Below are positions 61,579 through 64,000 of a stretch of DNA of 64,000 nucleotides, in pieces (positions within the stretch are counted from its first letter, which is position 1; each line of letters begins with the position of its first letter). This DNA comes from Torreya grandis (lineage: Eukaryota; Streptophyta; Pinopsida; Cupressales; Taxaceae). A program made the position numbers and the translations under genes. The stretch covers positions 492,501-556,500 of the forward strand of contig JARHVA010003263.1 in NCBI GenBank assembly GCA_037957365.1, written 5' to 3'. The notes under the pieces are model-generated. The model saw only the letters and a list, made by a program, of their open reading frames with translations, did no database searches and was not told the DNA's origin.

Positions 61579-64000
61579 TGTTATAGGTACAATCACTTAG
61601 AGGGGGGGTTAATCAGTGATGCAAGATAATCCAATTTAATTCCCAAATCTTAAAAATCTAGCATACACCAACTTGATCAAAAAACATAAATATGAAGGCA
61701 TATACATCCAAATCATACATAAGAGAATAGATCACATGGACACATCATATATGTGGGAAACCCTCTTAGGGGATAAAACCCACTTAATCTTGAAATATGG
61801 ACTAAAATCCTATAAAACAAGATCTAAATTTTAGACAATCACCCACTAAACAAGGAACACCCATCCCTTATTTTAGTGAGACACCAATACCACAAAGAGT
61901 TACTGCACCTGTCTAGCTGAGTACCCACAACAACTAGACCTTTAACAAGATTTACCTTAGAATGAAGAACCAACCCCCTTAGAAACTAATAAACCAATTA
62001 GATACCTATATAGATCACCTTGAACACCTATTTCTACTCTTCAACTGATGATGATCACCTTTATTTATACTCTTCACCTCCAATCTCTCTCAAGTTTCCT
62101 TTAGGGCTAACTTGCTCAAACTACCTCTTCTAGGCTCATTAGGTCCAATGACCTGTGTGTCCTCCTACATCAACTTGATCAGATGACCATTTCTAATATT
62201 TTTCACACTCTGATGGTACTAACTAACTTGTGCCTTCTATTTCAAAGGTTCTCTACTTTTCTTCAATCCTCATTCCTATTAAAAAAATATAGTCTAATTA
62301 GACTTTATACTTATACCACTCTCTTCCTTTAACCCATATTGATCAACCAAGATGATTTACATATTTAAATCACATTTAACATAGGTTCATACACATGTTA
62401 CATGTGATAACCAAACTCTTCATAGGTCGGTCGTTATCCCCAAACCACCATTAGGTCTTAGTGAGACCTAAAATAATTAGGCCTTCATACTCACATGTTA
62501 TATGTGAGACTAATTGGACCACCTTAATCCTTTACCAATGATTTTAACACATCAAAAATATCTATAATATCCCCTTTCTCACTCTCATATGAGTCTATGC
62601 CATCTAAAACACCAACTTAACACTTGAATCTACCAATTAGGTCTCTTTTCTCTTCAGGTCTTCATACATAAAAAACATAGTCTCAAACTTCTAAATCAAA
62701 TAATAAAATATTATAAAAATCCATATTATTATATCATATGGGTGAACCCTTAAATACCTCAAATACATATTCACGTTCTTTATAAACTTCAACACAGGCT
62801 CTAAGCACTCAATTCAACTCTCTCAAAATGGCCACCCAGTCTGGTCACATAGTCAAAATATATTTAAACTATTTTGATCCTCCATAATTGATCAAAGACA
62901 TACTATGACATAAAATACCTTATCATAAAAAATTTATAATTCCTTGACATATTAATAATCATTTATTTCCTCAACTCTTCTTAGAACACCTTCAACTTAC
63001 CTCTGTAAGATGGTCACTTAATCTACCAATGCATTCAACAAAAATAGTCAACTTCTAAGAAAAATTTCAGCATAAATATGGACTTATCAAACCTTAAAAT
63101 CCATAAAAATATTATTCATGGATTCTAAAACACTTTTCAATATTTATTTCATTTTGAAACATCAAAATACTATCAAGAACAACTCAATTATCCTTATCAA
63201 GTAATTTGTAGAACATGGTCAAACATAGTCAAATTTAGAGCTTAATAACTTTGATTATACAAAAATTCAAACATTATAACTAGATTATTTACATTTTACT
63301 TTAATTCCTTTATAAATTTTCTTTTTAATGCATCAATAAATTCATTCTGGATCAAAGGATATAGCTCAAAAAATACATACTGGTATTCCTTCATTAATTT
63401 GAATAGTCAAATTCTAACGATCACTATGTAAATAAAAAACAACTGACACTTGTCATCATCTCATGTATCCTATAAAATTTTAATAAATATTATCTATCTA
63501 TCTCCTCATGATCTTCCTAGATTTAACTCTTTAACACTCATTATCGATCTTTGAAATAGGCATCCATAATTAAGACACTTGGCATCCTCGCGTGCCTTAT
63601 GAGCACGTTGAATTTTTAACTCCAATGATCTTCCAACACTTGGAATCCCTATGTGAAACCTTGAATATTTGACTTAATATTCTCTATTTGATCATAATAT
63701 GCATGATCATTTTCTTACCATTGATCTCTATTTGATAGGTTTCATGCTCACTGTTAAATTTGCTTCTCAAACTCCATGATTGTGACACATGTCACTAGTG
63801 CATGTAATCTTGAATATTTTACTTCAAACCATGATATTATATCCTTAAATGATCACTTAATTTATCAATAGTATAACTATTATCTGATTAAATTCTCACC
63901 ATTATATCTCCTATAAGAAAAATTTCAGCATAAATATGGACTTATCAAACCTTAAAATCCACAAAAATATTATTCATGGATTATAAAACACTTTTCAATA
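61579..64000 (-). repeat. Element F 5' LTR (cut by window end)
   Basis: Right member of the LTR pair. Co-linear with the left LTR until about 63,913, where it instead repeats its own sequence from 63,056 (see the duplication at 63,914). Confidence 0.75.
63914..64000. repeat. Start of an internal tandem duplication in element F 5' LTR
   Basis: From 63,914 the sequence repeats that starting at 63,056 (taagaaaaatttcagc...), with only two differences over the 87 bases visible. The period is 858 bp. The second copy continues beyond the window. Confidence 0.85.

Larger units (their letters stand above)
56517..64000 (-). mobile_element. Element F: copia-type LTR element with long LTRs and gag only (runs off the window)
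   Basis: Direct repeats starting at 56,517 (tgttagaggtataatc) and 61,579 (tgttataggtacaatc) are the LTRs. An initiator-tRNA-Met primer site lies next to the right LTR and polypurine-like tracts follow the left LTR, all for the minus strand. The 2.2-kb interior encodes a broken gag with CCHC knuckles but no protease, integrase or RT. The knuckle style (CYACHKFGHKAINC) and long LTRs suggest the SIRE/Maximus type of copia. The right LTR is incomplete at 64,000. Confidence 0.75.

Overview
The window looks like gene-poor, repeat-rich nuclear DNA of a land plant with a large genome. It is strongly AT-rich and poor in CG. I see no intact host gene, rRNA, tRNA or CRISPR array. Almost everything recognisable is decayed LTR retrotransposon: plant Ty3/gypsy Tat-type and chromovirus-type, plus Ty1/copia-type. 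The premature stops often fall where a CAG, CAA or TGG codon is expected, which fits long-term loss of methylated cytosine. I cannot name the species. Families were recognised by reading translated motifs by eye, with no database search.

Positions 3,291-49,681 form a four-level nest of retrotransposons, resolved by pairing four sets of LTRs. Element A (outermost, minus strand) has LTRs at 3,291-4,241 and 48,711-49,681 and keeps only gag and protease remnants. Element B (plus strand, chromovirus-like, initiator-tRNA-Met-type primer site) lies inside A at about 5,344-44,376. Element C (plus strand, Tat-type) interrupts the gag of B at 6,741-38,873. Element D (minus strand, Tat-type) lies inside the 3' part of C at 21,713-37,080. 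LTR-pair similarity rises inward (A and B lowest, C intermediate, D highest), which agrees with the nesting order.

C and D both keep gag, protease, reverse transcriptase, RNase H and integrase in canonical order, all broken by stops and frameshifts. C also carries, antisense to itself, a degenerate plant mobile domain (PMD) reading frame with a coiled-coil tail at 19,250-21,290. D lacks this frame, and its RT/RNase H region has suffered an in-frame deletion of about 740 bp that removed the catalytic YVDD block.

To the right of the nest are an (AT)n microsatellite, a mildly decayed DUF4283/L1-type ORF1 (51,502-52,345), a short copia-like non-autonomous element E (53,254-55,604, minus strand) and element F (56,517 to beyond 64,000, minus strand), a copia-type element with long LTRs and a gag with three CCHC knuckles. 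The 3' end of F's gag region runs straight into polypurine-tract-like sequence with no pol. F's right LTR is cut by the window end and begins a nearly identical internal duplication there. Positions 1-3,290 and several short gaps show nothing I can name.
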